From contig JAIYCQ010000003.1 of NCBI GenBank assembly GCA_027487945.1, positions 1-64,000 on the forward strand: 64,000 nt of DNA. Reading direction: 5' to 3'. Positions 49,706 to 60,509 of this stretch are shown here, one piece after another. A program made the translations under genes and the position numbers. Each line of letters opens with the position of its first letter. Within the stretch, counting starts at the first letter, position 1. The notes beneath the pieces were generated by a model. That model saw only the letters and a list, made by a program, of their open reading frames with translations. It was not told the DNA's origin and did not search any database. This DNA is from Caulobacteraceae bacterium (GTDB lineage: Bacteria > Pseudomonadota > Alphaproteobacteria > Caulobacterales > Caulobacteraceae).

Positions 49706-51328
49706 ATGAGCACCAATCTGTCGAGCCTGGCGACGCGGCCTGATCCGGTCAGCCCGGAGACGTCTGGCGCCGAGGTCTATCGCCGCTTCGAGCATGAGCC
49801 GGACCTTCTGGTCCTCGCCGTGGTCGACGCAGACCAGCGCCCGATCGGCATCCTCGATCGCAACGGCTTCTTCCTTAAGATGGCTGCCGAGTACGGTCGG
49901 GCGCTTTACGCCAACCGCCCGATCGCCGCGCTGATGAACCGCACGCCGCTGATGGCCGAGGGCGACACCCTGGCGTCGGAGTTCACCGGCGAGGCGCTGG
50001 CCCGGCGACCGTCCGAGCTGATGCGCGGGTTCATTGTGCTCGATGACGGCCGCTATGCCGGGGTCGGCACCCTGCTGTCGCTGCTGCAGGCGACCAGCGA
50101 GGCCAATCGGGCCCACGCCGACGAGATGACCCGGATCGCCGACCAGCTGAACGCGGCCACCATCGAGGCCCAGGCCGCGCTGCGGGCCAAGTCGCAGTTC
50201 CTGGCGGTGATGAGCCATGAGATCCGCACCCCGCTCAACGGGGTGCTCGCCCTGGCCGACATTCTGGATCGGCGCCTGGAACAGGACGAGTTGAAGCCCT
50301 ACGTCCACACCATCGTCGAGTCCGGCCAGACGCTGCTGCGCCTGCTGACGGACGCCCTCGACATCTCGCGCGCCGAGGCCGGCGCCCTGGATCTGGTCGA
50401 AGCCGGGTTCTGCGTTCCTCGCGTGATCGACGACCTCGACGGCCTCTGGCGTGTTCACGCCGAACAGAAGGGCCTGACCCTGACCTTCTCCTATCGCGGC
50501 GACCCCGACCAATGGGCGCTGGGCGACGAGATCCGTCTCAAGCAGGTCCTCAACAACCTGATCGGCAACGCCCTGAAGTTCACGGATCGGGGCATGGTCG
50601 AGGTGTCCCTGACCGCCGAGCGATCCGGCCACCACGTCAATCTGATCGGCGAGGTGCGCGACTGCGGCCCCGGCCTTCCGCACGATCGTCTGGAGATGAT
50701 CTTCGACCCCTTCGTCCAGGCCGAGAACGGTCGCGAGCAGGGCGGCGCCGGCCTCGGGCTGTCGATCTGTCGTGAGATCGTCCGCTGCATGGGGGGCACG
50801 ATCGGAGCCTTCAACAATGCCGGCCGGGGCGCCACCTTCCGCGTCGAGCTGGCGCTGTTCGATGTCCCGCCGGAGATCAAGCCGGCGCAGTCCGGCGAGG
50901 TCGAGGCCTTCGACTTCGGCCGGCCGCTGCACATCCTGATCGCCGACGACAACGCCACCAACCGCTTCGTGGCGGGCACCCTGTGCGAGCTGTTCGGCTG
51001 CACCAGCGAGGCGGTCGACGACGGGGCTGCGGCGGTCGAGGCGGCCGCCACGGGTCGGTTCGACCTGATCCTCATGGACATCCGCATGCCGGGGATGGAC
51101 GGGCTGGACGCGACGCGGGCCATCCGCCGGCTGCCCGGACCGGTGTCGGCCCTGCCGATTCTCGCCCTGACCGCCAACGCCGACCCATGGGACGCGGCCC
51201 ACTACCTCGCCGAGGGGATGGACGGCGTGGTCGAAAAGCCGATCAAGACCCACCTGCTGGCCGCCGCGATCAACGCAGCCCTGACCCGGGACCGTCCGGT
51301 GGCGACCATCGCCGACCGGGCCGCCTGA
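49706..51328 (+). CDS. Hybrid histidine kinase with N-terminal CBS-like region
   Basis: A 540-residue two-component protein. The N-terminal 150 residues look like a pair of CBS modules (LVLAVVDADQRPIGILDRNGF, then LMRGFIVLDDGRYAGVGTLLSLLQ). A linker helix leads to HisKA with SHEIRTPLNGVLALADIL (phospho-His), HATPase_c (LNNLIGNALKFTDRG, DCGPGLP, GGAGLGLSICREIV) and a C-terminal receiver domain (LIADDNATN, LILMDIRMPGMDG with the phospho-Asp, LALTANAD, VVEKPI). No membrane helix is seen, so it is cytoplasmic. CBS modules suggest sensing of adenosyl ligands or energy state. Confidence 0.9.
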   Translation: MSTNLSSLATRPDPVSPETSGAEVYRRFEHEPDLLVLAVVDADQRPIGILDRNGFFLKMAAEYGRALYANRPIAALMNRTPLMAEGDTLASEFTGEALARRPSELMRGFIVLDDGRYAGVGTLLSLLQATSEANRAHADEMTRIADQLNAATIEAQAALRAKSQFLAVMSHEIRTPLNGVLALADILDRRLEQDELKPYVHTIVESGQTLLRLLTDALDISRAEAGALDLVEAGFCVPRVIDDLDGLWRVHAEQKGLTLTFSYRGDPDQWALGDEIRLKQVLNNLIGNALKFTDRGMVEVSLTAERSGHHVNLIGEVRDCGPGLPHDRLEMIFDPFVQAENGREQGGAGLGLSICREIVRCMGGTIGAFNNAGRGATFRVELALFDVPPEIKPAQSGEVEAFDFGRPLHILIADDNATNRFVAGTLCELFGCTSEAVDDGAAAVEAAATGRFDLILMDIRMPGMDGLDATRAIRRLPGPVSALPILALTANADPWDAAHYLAEGMDGVVEKPIKTHLLAAAINAALTRDRPVATIADRAA

Positions 51329-51332
51329 CGCT

Positions 51333-53204
<1,872 letters not shown>

Positions 53205-53232
53205 GGGGGGAGAGTAGACCCGTTGACCGATT

Positions 53233-53390
53233 CCTTCTCCCCTTGCGGGAGAGGGTGGCCGCGCAGTGGCCGGAAGAGGGGCTCACGGCGACCAGAAACG
53301 AAAAACGGCCGGAGGACGACGTGCGAGCGGTTCGCTGAACCCCTCATCCGTCGGCCTTCGGCCGCCACCTTCTCCCGCACGGGGAGAAGG
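53233..53390. repeat. Composite palindromic intergenic repeat (family B)
   Basis: The left arm is CCTTCTCCCC TTGCGGGAGA then GGGTGGCC with a GCGCAGTGGCC hairpin; the right arm is the inverse, ending CACCTTCTCCCGCACGGGGA GAAGG, with its own GGCCTTCGGCC hairpin. It fills the gap between mutL and the DUF3035 gene. The same core hairpin stands alone at 44075. Confidence 0.82.
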
Positions 53391-53395
53391 GAACT

Positions 53396-53950
53396 CTACA
53401 GCCCCGGGAGCTTGACCCAGCTGCCCTTTTCGCGGGCAATGATCACGGTCTTGCCGCCGGTCAGGGCCTTGAGACGGGCCTCCTCGGCGGCGGCGTCGAC
53501 CAGCACCGGCGGCGTGGCGCCCTCGGCGGCCGGAACCGGAGCCGGAGCGTCCTTGCGCCAGAACATCACGCGGTCGGCGAAGGTCTTGTCCTTGTGAGCC
53601 AGGTCGCCGAACTCGTCATCGACGACGTAGCGGATCAGCGGGTCGGCCCGGTCGGCGCCCGAACGGGCGACCAGCAGGCGTTCGCCATCCGAGCGCTGGG
53701 CGCCGGCGGCCTGACCGGCCAGGGCGGCGCGGGCGGCGCTCTCGGGCTGCAGTTCCTGCGGACGGGGTTCACCCGGGGCCGGCGGACGCAGCGCGTATTC
53801 CGGCGGCACGACCAGCGGCGCCTTGGTCACGACGCGGAACTCGTCCGGCGTCACCTTGGTCATACCCATGGCGCGGCTGGCCGACTGGCATCCGCCAAGC
53901 CCGGTCGCCGCCGTCAACGCAACCACGCACATAACGCGGGTAGAGATCAT
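53396..53950 (-). CDS. DUF3035 lipoprotein
   Basis: A 184-residue envelope lipoprotein with signal MISTRVMCVVALTAATGLGGC (lipobox LGGC). The mature part begins MGMTKVTPDEFRVVTKAPLVVPPEYALRPPAPGEPRPQ, the diagnostic DUF3035 segment. It is located downstream of lspA, the enzyme that would process it, as in other alphaproteobacteria. The function is unknown, but the context suggests cell-envelope biogenesis. Confidence 0.9.
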   Translation of the reverse strand: MISTRVMCVVALTAATGLGGCQSASRAMGMTKVTPDEFRVVTKAPLVVPPEYALRPPAPGEPRPQELQPESAARAALAGQAAGAQRSDGERLLVARSGADRADPLIRYVVDDEFGDLAHKDKTFADRVMFWRKDAPAPVPAAEGATPPVLVDAAAEEARLKALTGGKTVIIAREKGSWVKLPGL

Positions 53951-54030
53951 CGAGCCTAGCTCCTACAGGCCGCCCCGGCCGTATTCAGACGAGGTGGATA
54001 CGCCAAAAGTTAGGCGGGCGGCAACTTCGT

Positions 54031-54618
54031 TTACGGCTTCACGTCGCGGCGGACGCTGTCTAGCAGCAGCAGCACGACGCCCACTGTGATGGCGCTGTCG
54101 GCGATATTGAACACCCAGGGGAAGTAGAGGTCCTGCAGGTCGAGGAAATCGGCCACCGCGCCCAGCCGCGCGCGGTCGATCAGGTTGCCAATCGCGCCGC
54201 CCATGATCAGGCCGATCGCCGCACCGAGCAGCGGACGCTCGACCTTGCGGGCCCAGACGCCCAGGGCCACGGCCACGCCCAGCGAGAAGGCGACCAGCAC
54301 CCAGCGGACCCAGTCGGCCTCGCCCCGGAACAGGCCGAAGCTGACGCCCTGGTTCCAGACCATGGAGAGGTTCAGCGGCCCGAAAAGCGGCACGCTGCAG
54401 GGCGTGTAGTAGGCCGGGGTCGGCACGAAGGGCTGGCAGGCGGCCGGGAAGACGCTGCCGAGGATCCAGAACTTGGAGATCTGGTCGGCGACGATCACCG
54501 CCAGGGCGATGGTGAAGGCCTTGGGGCCCTGCAACGTCGCCGGCGCGGCGGCGGGCGCGGGGGCATCCGCCTCGGGCGTGTGGGACACTTCGGAGACTTG
54601 CGGGTCTTCGGAACTCAA
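54031..54618 (-). CDS. lspA: Lipoprotein signal peptidase (signal peptidase II)
   Basis: Cleaves the signal peptide of diacylglyceryl-modified prolipoproteins in the inner membrane. The catalytic aspartates are in GNLIDRARLGAVADFLD and YFPWVFNIADSAITVGVVLL; NQGVSFGLF is also family text. Four helices are present. The 195 residues include a Pro/Ala-rich N-terminal extension of about 30 residues; the start is TTG 54618, as no ATG or GTG is available that would keep the first helix. It is 69 bases from the ileS stop in the same operon. Confidence 0.93.
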   Translation of the reverse strand: MSSEDPQVSEVSHTPEADAPAPAAAPATLQGPKAFTIALAVIVADQISKFWILGSVFPAACQPFVPTPAYYTPCSVPLFGPLNLSMVWNQGVSFGLFRGEADWVRWVLVAFSLGVAVALGVWARKVERPLLGAAIGLIMGGAIGNLIDRARLGAVADFLDLQDLYFPWVFNIADSAITVGVVLLLLDSVRRDVKP

Positions 54619-54687
54619 TCTCTGGCCCTCTGGCCCCCGAGGGGGGCGAACAGGATCCCGGCCGGCGCCGGGACCCTTCGGGAAATA

Positions 54688-57549
54688 TCAGGCGGCGCGG
54701 CTCTTGTCCCAGGCCTCGACGGCGTCCTCGCAGCGCAGGCAGAGCTTCGTGGCCGCCTTCACCTCGGGAAGAATGCGCCAGCAGCGGTCGCACTTGTCGC
54801 CGGCCGCGCGGAACGGGCGCACGGCCAGCTCGGTCGCCGGCGCCACCTCCACGTCGCTGGTGCGGAAGATCTCCGCCGCCGACAGGCCGTCGAACAGGGC
54901 CGCCAGCTCCGGCGTCAGCTCCACGCGCGGCGCAGCCTCGAGCGAGGCCCCGATCCGCTTCTCGCGACGCTCGACTTCCAGCGACGCGGTGACGGCCGAG
55001 ACCACGACATCGAGCGCCGTCCACCGCGCGAACTCCGCGTCGTTGCGCCAGGCGTCCGGCGTCTCCGGGAAGACGCGCAGGCAGTTGGAGCCCGCCTCCG
55101 GGAAACGCTGGGCCCAGGCCTCTTCCATGGTGAAGCTGAGGAGCGGGCCAAGCCAGATGGTCAGGCGCTCGAAAATGGCGTCCAGCACCGTGCGGTAGGC
55201 CCGGCGCTTCAGGCTGTCAGACCGGTCGCAGTAGAGGCTGTCCTTGCGGATATCGAAGAAGAACACCGACAGGTCGCTCTGGCAGAAGTCCAGCAGCGGC
55301 CGGACCACCTCGTTGAAGCGGTAGTTCTCGTAAGCGGTGCGCACCTGGCCATCCAGCTGCCACAGGCGGTGCAGGATGTACTGCTCCAGCGGCGGCATGT
55401 CGGCCGGCGCGACGCGCTCGGCCTCGGCGAAGCCGTCCAGGGCGCCCAGCAGATAGCGCATGGTGTTGCGCAGCTTGCGGTAGCTGTCGGTGACCGTGGC
55501 CAGGATCGTCTTCCCGATCCGCTGGTCCTCCATGTAGTCGACCGTCGCGGTCCAGAGGCGGAGGATCTCCGCGCCGGACTCGGCGATGACCACATGCGGC
55601 TCGACCGTGTTGCCCAGCGACTTGGACATCTTCTGTCCGTTCTCGTCGAGGGTGAAACCGTGGGTGACCAGGGTCTTGTACGGCGCCCGACCGCGCGTGC
55701 CGCAGGACTCCAGCAGCGAGGACTGGAACCAGCCGCGGTGCTGGTCGGAGCCTTCGAGATAGAGGTCGGCCGGCCAGGCGCTGTCGTCGCGGCCCTCGAT
55801 CGTGAAGGCGTGGGTCGAGCCGGAGTCGAACCAGACATCGAGGATGTCCTCGACCTTCTCGTACTTCGCAGGGTCGTGGTCGCCGAGGAAGTCGGTGGCC
55901 GGGCGGTTGAACCAGGCGTCGGCGCCTTCCTGGTGCATCAGCTTCACGATGCGGTCGTTGACGGCCTGATCGCGCAGGGGCTCGCCCGTCTCCTTGTCGA
56001 CGAACATGGCCAGCGGCGCGCCCCAGGCGCGCTGACGGCTGATCAGCCAGTCGGGACGGGTCTCGACCATGCCGCCGATGCGGTTACGGCCCGCATCGGG
56101 GTGGAAGGTGGTGTCGGCGATGGCCTTCAGCGCGCGCTGGCGCAGGGTCTCGCCGGTCTCCAGCGGCTCGTCCATGCGGATGAACCACTGCGGGGTGTTG
56201 CGGAAGATGACCGGCGCCTTGGACCGCCAGCTGTGCGGATAGCTGTGCTCTAGCCGGCCGCGGGCCAGCAGGTTTCCGGCCTCGATCAGCTTTTCCATCA
56301 CCGTGGTGTTGGCCGGGCCGAACTTGCCCGACTTCTTGCCCTCGGTCTCCAGCACCTTGAGGCCCGCGAACAGCGGCACATGCGGGTAGTAGGCGCCGTC
56401 GGGGTCGACAGTCTCTGGGATGGTGGCGTCCACGCCCATGGCGTCGAGCTGCTGACGGCTCTTGAGCCAGATCAGGTAGTCGTCGGCGCCGTGGCCCGGC
56501 GCGGTGTGCACGAAGCCGGTGCCGGCGTCGTCGGTCACGTGGTCGCCGGCCAGCATGGGGACCCTGAAGCCGTAGCCGGCGTCCAGCTTCGCCAGGGGGT
56601 GCTCGAGCACCACGCCGTCGAGGGCGGCGGTCTCGACCCGCGTCCAGGCAGCGATCTTCGCGGCCTTGAACACGTCCTCGGCCAGCTTGTCGGCGACGAT
56701 CAGCCGGTCGCCCGGCGCGGCCCAGGGCTGGAACTCCAGGCCGTCTTCCAGCGCGGTGACTTCATAGACGCCGTAGTCGATGCGCGGGCTGTAGCTGACG
56801 GCGCGGTTGGCCGGGATGGTCCAGGGCGTGGTCGTCCAGATCACGACGGCCGCGTCGGCGCCGACCACCGGGAACTTCACCCAGACCGTCGGGCTGTTGT
56901 GGTCGTGGTACTCGACCTCGGCGTCGGCCAGGGCGGTGCGTTCGACCGGCGACCACATCACCGGCTTGGAGCCGCGATACAGCTGGCCGCTCATGGCGAA
57001 CCTGTGGAACTCGGCGACGATGGTCGCCTCGCTCCTGAAGTCCATCGTCGAGTAGCGGCGCTCCCAGTCGGCGAGAACGCCCAGGCGCTGGAAGCCCTTC
57101 ATCTGCTCGCCGATCCAGTGGCCGGCGTAGGCGCGGCATTCGGCGCGGAACTCCGCCGTCGGGACGTCATCCTTGCGGCGACCCTTCTTGCGGTACTCCT
57201 CCTCGATCTTCCACTCGATCGGCAGGCCGTGGCAGTCCCAGCCGGGGATGAAGTCGACGTCGTAGCCCAGCGCGAAGCGGCTGCGGCAGGCGAAGTCCTT
57301 CAGCAGCTTGTTCAGCGCGTGGCCGATGTGGATGGCGCCGTTGGCGTAGGGCGGGCCGTCGTGGAACACGAACAACGGCGCGCCGGCCTCCTGCCGGGCC
57401 TTGCGCATGGCCTTGTAGAGGTCCTGCTGCGCCCAGCCGGCGAGGATCTCGGGCTCCTTCTTCGGCAGGCCGGCCCGCATCGGGAAGGGGGTCTCGGGAA
57501 GGAATACGGTTTCGCGGTAGTCGCGCGGGGAAGCGGCGTCGTCGGCCAT
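54688..57549 (-). CDS. ileS: Isoleucyl-tRNA synthetase
   Basis: Charges tRNA-Ile with isoleucine. The 953 residues include HIGH (PYANGAIHIGHALNKLL), the CP1 editing domain (WTTTPWTIPANRAVSYSP, HTAPGHGADDY), KMSKS (ENGQKMSKSLGNTVEP) and a C-terminal zinc ribbon (KCDRCWRILPEVKAATKLCLRCEDAV). This is the bacterial (type 1) form with the zinc tail. ATG 57549 is preferred over the longer frame to 57600. It is followed by lspA and DUF3035, the usual alphaproteobacterial order. Confidence 0.97.
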   Translation of the reverse strand: MADDAASPRDYRETVFLPETPFPMRAGLPKKEPEILAGWAQQDLYKAMRKARQEAGAPLFVFHDGPPYANGAIHIGHALNKLLKDFACRSRFALGYDVDFIPGWDCHGLPIEWKIEEEYRKKGRRKDDVPTAEFRAECRAYAGHWIGEQMKGFQRLGVLADWERRYSTMDFRSEATIVAEFHRFAMSGQLYRGSKPVMWSPVERTALADAEVEYHDHNSPTVWVKFPVVGADAAVVIWTTTPWTIPANRAVSYSPRIDYGVYEVTALEDGLEFQPWAAPGDRLIVADKLAEDVFKAAKIAAWTRVETAALDGVVLEHPLAKLDAGYGFRVPMLAGDHVTDDAGTGFVHTAPGHGADDYLIWLKSRQQLDAMGVDATIPETVDPDGAYYPHVPLFAGLKVLETEGKKSGKFGPANTTVMEKLIEAGNLLARGRLEHSYPHSWRSKAPVIFRNTPQWFIRMDEPLETGETLRQRALKAIADTTFHPDAGRNRIGGMVETRPDWLISRQRAWGAPLAMFVDKETGEPLRDQAVNDRIVKLMHQEGADAWFNRPATDFLGDHDPAKYEKVEDILDVWFDSGSTHAFTIEGRDDSAWPADLYLEGSDQHRGWFQSSLLESCGTRGRAPYKTLVTHGFTLDENGQKMSKSLGNTVEPHVVIAESGAEILRLWTATVDYMEDQRIGKTILATVTDSYRKLRNTMRYLLGALDGFAEAERVAPADMPPLEQYILHRLWQLDGQVRTAYENYRFNEVVRPLLDFCQSDLSVFFFDIRKDSLYCDRSDSLKRRAYRTVLDAIFERLTIWLGPLLSFTMEEAWAQRFPEAGSNCLRVFPETPDAWRNDAEFARWTALDVVVSAVTASLEVERREKRIGASLEAAPRVELTPELAALFDGLSAAEIFRTSDVEVAPATELAVRPFRAAGDKCDRCWRILPEVKAATKLCLRCEDAVEAWDKSRAA

Positions 57550-57714
57550 GGGGACTTTCTCGGGGTCAGGTCGGAAGGGTGCGGGGTCACGTCCCGGCAT
57601 GCGCGGCCGTTCCCGGCGGCGTCACGCCGGGCGGATAATTCGCGAGGTCTTCCAAGCCATAGTCATGGGGCGGGCTGTAGCAGAGGGCGGCGAAGTTGGC
57701 GAGCCTTTGAACCC
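57550..57714. other. Upstream region of ileS
   Basis: 165 bases from the ileS start to the palindromic repeat. It should contain the ileS promoter. The perfect inverted repeat CCCGGCGGCGTCACGCCGGG at about 57613-57632 is present, but no riboswitch or T-box was recognised. Confidence 0.5.
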
Positions 57715-57863
57715 CCTTCCCCCTGGAGGGGGGAAGGGTCGGGGATGGGGGTGGTGACAAGGGTTAAGCGCGGTGAGCTAAGGGCTGGTCGGAGCGATGC
57801 TTCCTCGCTCCCACCCCATCCGACCTGCTTCGCAGGCCACCTTCCCCCCTCCCGGGGGGAAGG
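57715..57863. repeat. Composite palindromic intergenic repeat (family C)
   Basis: The left arm CCTTCCCCCTGGAGGGGGGA followed by AGGGTCGGGGATGGGGGTGG; the right arm, inverted, CCACCCCATCCGACC, a CTGCTTCGCAG hairpin, GGCCACCTTCCCCCC and CCGGGGGGAAGG. The arms are separated by about 50 bases. The plan is the same as in families A and B (tight GC hairpin, GGTGG, second hairpin, GGATGGGG). Confidence 0.82.
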
Positions 57864-57866
57864 AAC

Positions 57867-58937
57867 CTAGGATTTCTTCCGCATCTTCGGCGTCACGGTC
57901 ACCGTCATCCGGCGGCCGGCGCGGACAACCTCGAAGGCGATGCTCTTGCCGATGCTGCCCGGGCCGAGCACGCGGAGCAGGTCGTCCAGGCCGGTGATGG
58001 CCTTGCCGTCGGCGGCGACGATCAGGTCGCCCTGGACAAGGCCGGCCCTGGCGGCCGGGCCGCCGGGCTCCACCGTCGCCACCCAGGCGGCGTAGGCCTG
58101 GTTCACCCCGGCCGACTTCTGGATCGAAGGCGGCACCGGGGTCTGCTGGGCGACCACGCCGATCGAGCCGCGCTGCACATAGCCGTGCTTGAGGATCTCG
58201 TTCATCACGAACGCGGCGGTGTTGGAGGCGACGGCGAAGCACAGGCCCTGTGCCCCGCTGATCACCGCCGTGGCCACGCCGATCACTTCGCCGGCCGAGT
58301 TGACCAGCGGCCCGCCGCTGTTGCCCGGGTTCAGGGCGGCGTCGGTCTGGATGAGGTCCTCGATCAGGCGGCCACGCTCGCCGCGAATCGAGCGGCCGAG
58401 CGCGCTGACCACGCCTGTGGTCACCGTGGCCTCGAAGCCCAGCGGGGCGCCGATGGCGATGACCAGCTGGCCGCGGCGCAGGCTCTTGGAGTCGCCGAGC
58501 TTGGCGCAGGGCGTGCGCATCGACTGTTCGAGCCGCAGGACGGCGATGTCGGTGTCGGCGTCCTCGCCGATCGGCCGGGCGGTCAGGCCGTGGCCGTCGG
58601 CGGTGATGATGGCGAAGCGGTTCACCCCGGCGATGACGTGCCGGTTGGTCAGGATCAGGCCGTCGGTGCTGACGAAGAAGCCCGAGCCCTCGCCGGCGAT
58701 GTAACCGTCCGGCACGATGGGGATGACCCGGACCACGGCCGGCCCGACCGTCTCGACGGCGTCGACCACGGCGTTGGAATAGGCGTCCAGCAGACCCTGG
58801 TCGCGGACGAACGACGGCGGCGCGTCGCCCGGATCGAAGACCAGCTGAGTCTCGGGCGGATAGTTGAAGGTCGCCGGCAGGCGGCGGCGCGGACGCCTCG
58901 CCTGCGCGAACAGATCGTACTTGCGCCCCTTGAGCAT
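57867..58937 (-). CDS. Trypsin-like serine protease with PDZ domain
   Basis: A 356-residue S1C (DegP/HtrA-like) protease. The triad is visible: His in ILTNRHVIAGV, Asp in DADTDIAVLRL and Ser in DAALNPGNSGGPLVN. A PDZ domain follows (VATVEPGGPAARAGLVQGDLIVAADGKAITGLDDLL). There is no clear signal peptide or N-terminal helix (MLKGRKYDLFAQARRPRRRL), which is unusual: it may be cytoplasmic, or the true N-terminus is longer. A single PDZ makes it closer to DegS-type than DegP. It sits between ribF and ileS. Confidence 0.88.
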   Translation of the reverse strand: MLKGRKYDLFAQARRPRRRLPATFNYPPETQLVFDPGDAPPSFVRDQGLLDAYSNAVVDAVETVGPAVVRVIPIVPDGYIAGEGSGFFVSTDGLILTNRHVIAGVNRFAIITADGHGLTARPIGEDADTDIAVLRLEQSMRTPCAKLGDSKSLRRGQLVIAIGAPLGFEATVTTGVVSALGRSIRGERGRLIEDLIQTDAALNPGNSGGPLVNSAGEVIGVATAVISGAQGLCFAVASNTAAFVMNEILKHGYVQRGSIGVVAQQTPVPPSIQKSAGVNQAYAAWVATVEPGGPAARAGLVQGDLIVAADGKAITGLDDLLRVLGPGSIGKSIAFEVVRAGRRMTVTVTPKMRKKS

Positions 58938-59023
58938 CCCGGCCCCCGCCCCCGAATGGTTAACGGAAGCATGGCGGAGCGGGCGTGGGAAGGCCCTGTC
59001 GCCTCCGGGGAGAGTCTTTGCGC

Positions 59024-59119
59024 CCTTCGAGACGCCGCTGCGCGGCTGCTCAGGATGACGTGGTCAGAAGGCTACCCACCCACGTGATGCCGAGCAGCGC
59101 CGCAGGCGCGTGTCGAAGC
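59024..59119. repeat. Composite palindromic intergenic repeat (family D, copy 1)
   Basis: The left arm CCTTCGAGACGCC, a GCTGCGCGGC hairpin, then TGCTCAGGATGACG; the right arm is its inverse (CACGTGATGCCGAGCAGC, GCCGCAGGCGC, GTGTCGAAG). A near-identical copy lies at 61421-61515, and single arms occur at 27262 and near 37490. It separates the protease gene from ribF. Confidence 0.85.
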
Positions 59120-59130
59120 ACGCAGCGCGC

Positions 59131-60060
59131 CTACCCCAGAATCGCCCGCGCCTGCCGCTCGTCCTCGCGGATCTGCTCGACCATGGCGTCGATGGAGCTG
59201 AATTTCTCCTCCGGCCGCAGGAAGGCGATCAGCCGGGTCTCGATGACCTGGCCATAGAGGTCCTCGTCGAACTCGAACAGCCAGACCTCAAGCCGGGTCT
59301 CGACCTCGCCGGTGGTGGGGTTGTTGCCGATGTTGGCGACCCCGGGGATGATCCGGCCGTCCGGCAGGCGGGTGCGGGTGGCGTAGACGCCTTTTCGGGG
59401 CGCGACATAGTCGGCCATGAAAACATTGGCCGTCGGAAAGCCCAGGGTGCGGCCCAGCTGCTGGCCCCGGCGCACGACGCCCTCGATGGCGAAGGGCTGC
59501 CCGAGAATGGCCGTGGCGTCCTGCGGCCGGCCGTCCCGCAGGGCTTCGCGCACGCCGGTGGAGCTGTACTTCTCGCTCCCCTCGCCCACCGCCTCGGCCA
59601 CGGAGACGGAAAAGCCCATCTCGTCTCCATAGGCCTTCATCAGCGCCGGACTGCCGGTGCGGCCCTTGCCGAAGGAGATGTCGAAGCCGACGGCGACATG
59701 GCGCACGCCCAGGCCCTCGTGGAGCACCTTCAGCGCGAAGTCGCGGTCGCTGAAGTTGGCCATCTCGAAGTCGAACGGTAGGACGTAGAAGCGGTCCACG
59801 CCCATCGCCTCCAGCACGCGGGCCTGCTGGTCGGTGGTCATCAGCCGGAAGGCCGGCTCGTCGGGATGGAACAGCCGGCGCGGGTGCGGGTCGAAGCTGA
59901 TCACCCCCACCGGCGCGCCCAGGCGGCGTCCCGCCTCGACGGCGCCGGCGATCACCTCGCGGTGGCCCAGGTGCACGCCATCGAAGTTGCCGAGCGCCAC
60001 GGCGGCGCCGCGGTCGGCCCCGGCCAGGCCCTTCCAGCCGTGGACGATCTTCAGGCTCAC
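59131..60060 (-). CDS. ribF: Bifunctional riboflavin kinase/FAD synthetase
   Basis: Converts riboflavin to FMN and FMN to FAD. The 309 residues have the N-terminal adenylyltransferase domain (AVALGNFDGVHLGHREVIA, FDPHPRRLF, VGFDISFGKGRTGSP, SSTGVREALRDG) and the C-terminal kinase domain (GRTLGFPTANVFM, KGVYATRTRLPDG, GVANIGNNPTTGE). The GTG start at 60060 overlaps the stop of the upstream MaoC gene by four bases. This is the normal bacterial fused form. Confidence 0.95.
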   Translation of the reverse strand: MSLKIVHGWKGLAGADRGAAVALGNFDGVHLGHREVIAGAVEAGRRLGAPVGVISFDPHPRRLFHPDEPAFRLMTTDQQARVLEAMGVDRFYVLPFDFEMANFSDRDFALKVLHEGLGVRHVAVGFDISFGKGRTGSPALMKAYGDEMGFSVSVAEAVGEGSEKYSSTGVREALRDGRPQDATAILGQPFAIEGVVRRGQQLGRTLGFPTANVFMADYVAPRKGVYATRTRLPDGRIIPGVANIGNNPTTGEVETRLEVWLFEFDEDLYGQVIETRLIAFLRPEEKFSSIDAMVEQIREDERQARAILG

Positions 60061-60476
60061 GGGCGGCGCGGGGCCATGATCAGGGCCTCGCCGTCCAGCA
60101 CCGTCTTGCCGCCGACCGTGCACACGGTCGACAGGGTGACGCGGGCCTTCTCGGCGTCCAGCGCCGTGATGGTGGCGGTCACGGTGACCTCGTCGCCGAT
60201 CTTGACCGGACGTTTGAAGCTCAGGCTCTGGCCCAGGTAGATGGCGCCCGGCCCCGGCAGCTTGCCGGCGATCAGGGCCGAGATGTAGGCGGCCGACAGC
60301 ATGCCGTGGGCGATGCGGGTCTTGAAGGGCGTGGTGGCGGCGAAGGCCTCGTCCAGGTGGACCGGATTATGGTCGCCGCTGACGTCGGCGAAGCCCTGGA
60401 TGGCCGCCTCGTCCACGGTGCGGGTCAGTTCGGCCGACTGGCCGACGCTGAGGTCTTCAAAGAACAGTGCCGTCAT
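60057..60476 (-). CDS. MaoC-family (R)-enoyl-CoA hydratase, PhaJ-like
   Basis: A 139-residue hot-dog-fold hydratase. The catalytic motif DHNPVHLDEAFAATTPFKTRIAHGML carries the Asp/His pair (D-x4-H) of (R)-specific enoyl-CoA hydratases such as PhaJ, which supply (R)-3-hydroxyacyl-CoA for polyhydroxyalkanoate. PGPGAIYLGQSLSFKRPVKIGDEV is also family text. It could equally serve other acyl-CoA pathways. It overlaps ribF by four bases and follows the HAD gene by 33 bases. Confidence 0.88.
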   Translation of the reverse strand: MTALFFEDLSVGQSAELTRTVDEAAIQGFADVSGDHNPVHLDEAFAATTPFKTRIAHGMLSAAYISALIAGKLPGPGAIYLGQSLSFKRPVKIGDEVTVTATITALDAEKARVTLSTVCTVGGKTVLDGEALIMAPRRP

Positions 60477-60509
60477 CGCGCGTTTCCCTCGGTCTTGTTG
60501 TCTGTGCGT

